Positions 14,232 through 14,638 of a DNA stretch of 14,638 nt are shown here, piece after piece. The notes beneath the pieces were generated by a model. It saw only the letters and a program-made list of their open reading frames with translations, made no database searches and had not been told where the DNA came from. The stretch comes from a bacterium (GTDB lineage: Bacteria; Elusimicrobiota; Elusimicrobia; Elusimicrobiales; UBA9959). The stretch is from the NCBI GenBank assembly GCA_021812825.1, contig JAKAMO010000069.1, positions 1-14,638 on the forward strand, in the 5' to 3' direction. A program made the position numbers and the translations under genes. Numbering within the stretch: the first letter of the stretch is position 1; every line of letters starts with the position of its first letter.

Positions 14232-14638
14232 TCAGGCCTGCTTGATCAGAGTGCCGATCCTCTCTCCGGACAGAGCCTTGCGGATGTTGCCGGACTTATG
14301 CAGATCGAACACCAGTATAGGGATATGGTTCTCCATGCAGAGGGTCAAGGCGCTCGCGTCCATGAACTTCAGGCCCTTGCTGATGGCCTCCATGTAGGTG
14401 ATATCCTTGATCAGCTTGGCCTTCGGGTCCTTCTTCGGGTCGCCGGTGTAGACGCCGTCCACCTGCGTGGCTTTGAAGATCACGTCGGCGCCTATCTCGG
14501 CCGCGCGCAGGGCCGCGGCCGTGTCCGTAGTGAAATATGGATTGCCGGTGCCGCCCGCGAAGATAACGACGCGCTCCTTCTCCATGTGGCGCAGCGCGCG
14601 GCGGCGGATGAAGGGCTCGGCGAGGCGGCTGATCTCTA
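14232..14638 (-). CDS. pyrH: Uridylate kinase (UMP kinase), 5' end cut by window
   Basis: Phosphorylates UMP to UDP, an amino-acid-kinase-family enzyme unlike eukaryotic UMP/CMP kinases. The C-terminal 135 or so residues are present; full-length PyrH has about 240. The frame is open through the window edge and reads [20 protein letters not shown] into the motif [16 protein letters not shown], then [19 protein letters not shown], all diagnostic for bacterial UMP kinase. The internal ATG at 14585 is not the start, because conserved sequence continues upstream of it. It is the first visible gene of the operon; tsf and rpsB commonly precede it in other bacteria. Confidence 0.96.
   Translation of the reverse strand, partial: EISRLAEPFIRRRALRHMEKERVVIFAGGTGNPYFTTDTAAALRAAEIGADVIFKATQVDGVYTGDPKKDPKAKLIKDITYMEAISKGLKFMDASALTLCMENHIPILVFDLHKSGNIRKALSGERIGTLIKQA

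Noticed and set aside
1..14638. CRISPR arrays, tRNA or rRNA genes, insertion sequences, phage genes
   Set aside because: Reading both strands shows no spaced direct repeats, cloverleaf, rRNA core sequence, transposase or phage structural gene.

Overview
The window is gene-dense and GC-rich, and every gene I can support lies on the minus strand, so transcription runs from high to low coordinates. GmhA (heptose synthesis for LPS), RseP, a lipoprotein and the non-mevalonate isoprenoid enzymes point to a diderm bacterium. ProRS is the short type without an inserted editing domain. Ile ATA codons are common despite the high GC content. These traits would fit a lineage such as Elusimicrobiota, but that is a weak guess; the sequence does not fix the phylum. 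I see no rRNA, tRNA, CRISPR array, insertion sequence or phage gene, and no gene-free stretch reaches 300 bases.

Region A (14638 down to 5950) is a housekeeping operon in the order pyrH (5' end cut by the window edge), gmhA, frr, uppS, cdsA, dxr, rseP, ispG, proS and a small PAS-domain protein. It combines UMP kinase and ribosome recycling with undecaprenyl-PP synthesis, CDP-diacylglycerol synthesis, two steps of the MEP pathway, the RseP intramembrane protease and prolyl-tRNA synthetase. Junctions from uppS onward overlap by 1 to 4 bases, abut, or are 1 base apart. A 68-base AT-rich gap with two TATAAT boxes precedes frr and may hold an internal promoter. The last gene starts with GTG one base after the proS stop and carries two four-cysteine clusters.

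A 158-base gap (5792-5949) separates the two units. It holds a candidate extended -10 promoter and a leader with two small hairpins.

Region B (5791 down to 1) is an accessory catabolic operon: a cyclase/kynurenine-formamidase-family metal hydrolase, the FAD subunit and the 2Fe-2S subunit of a xanthine-dehydrogenase-family molybdenum hydroxylase, a small lipoprotein, the molybdopterin subunit, and a nitrilase-superfamily amidase cut by the left window edge. A perfect 11-bp GC-rich hairpin lies between the cyclase and the FAD subunit. The gene set suggests hydroxylation of an N-heterocycle or similar compound, hydrolytic opening of a cyclic amide, then amide hydrolysis. The substrate cannot be read from the sequence. 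The lipoprotein between the iron-sulfur and molybdopterin subunits, together with the cyclase-hydroxylase-amidase set, is the most promising candidate here for something undescribed.
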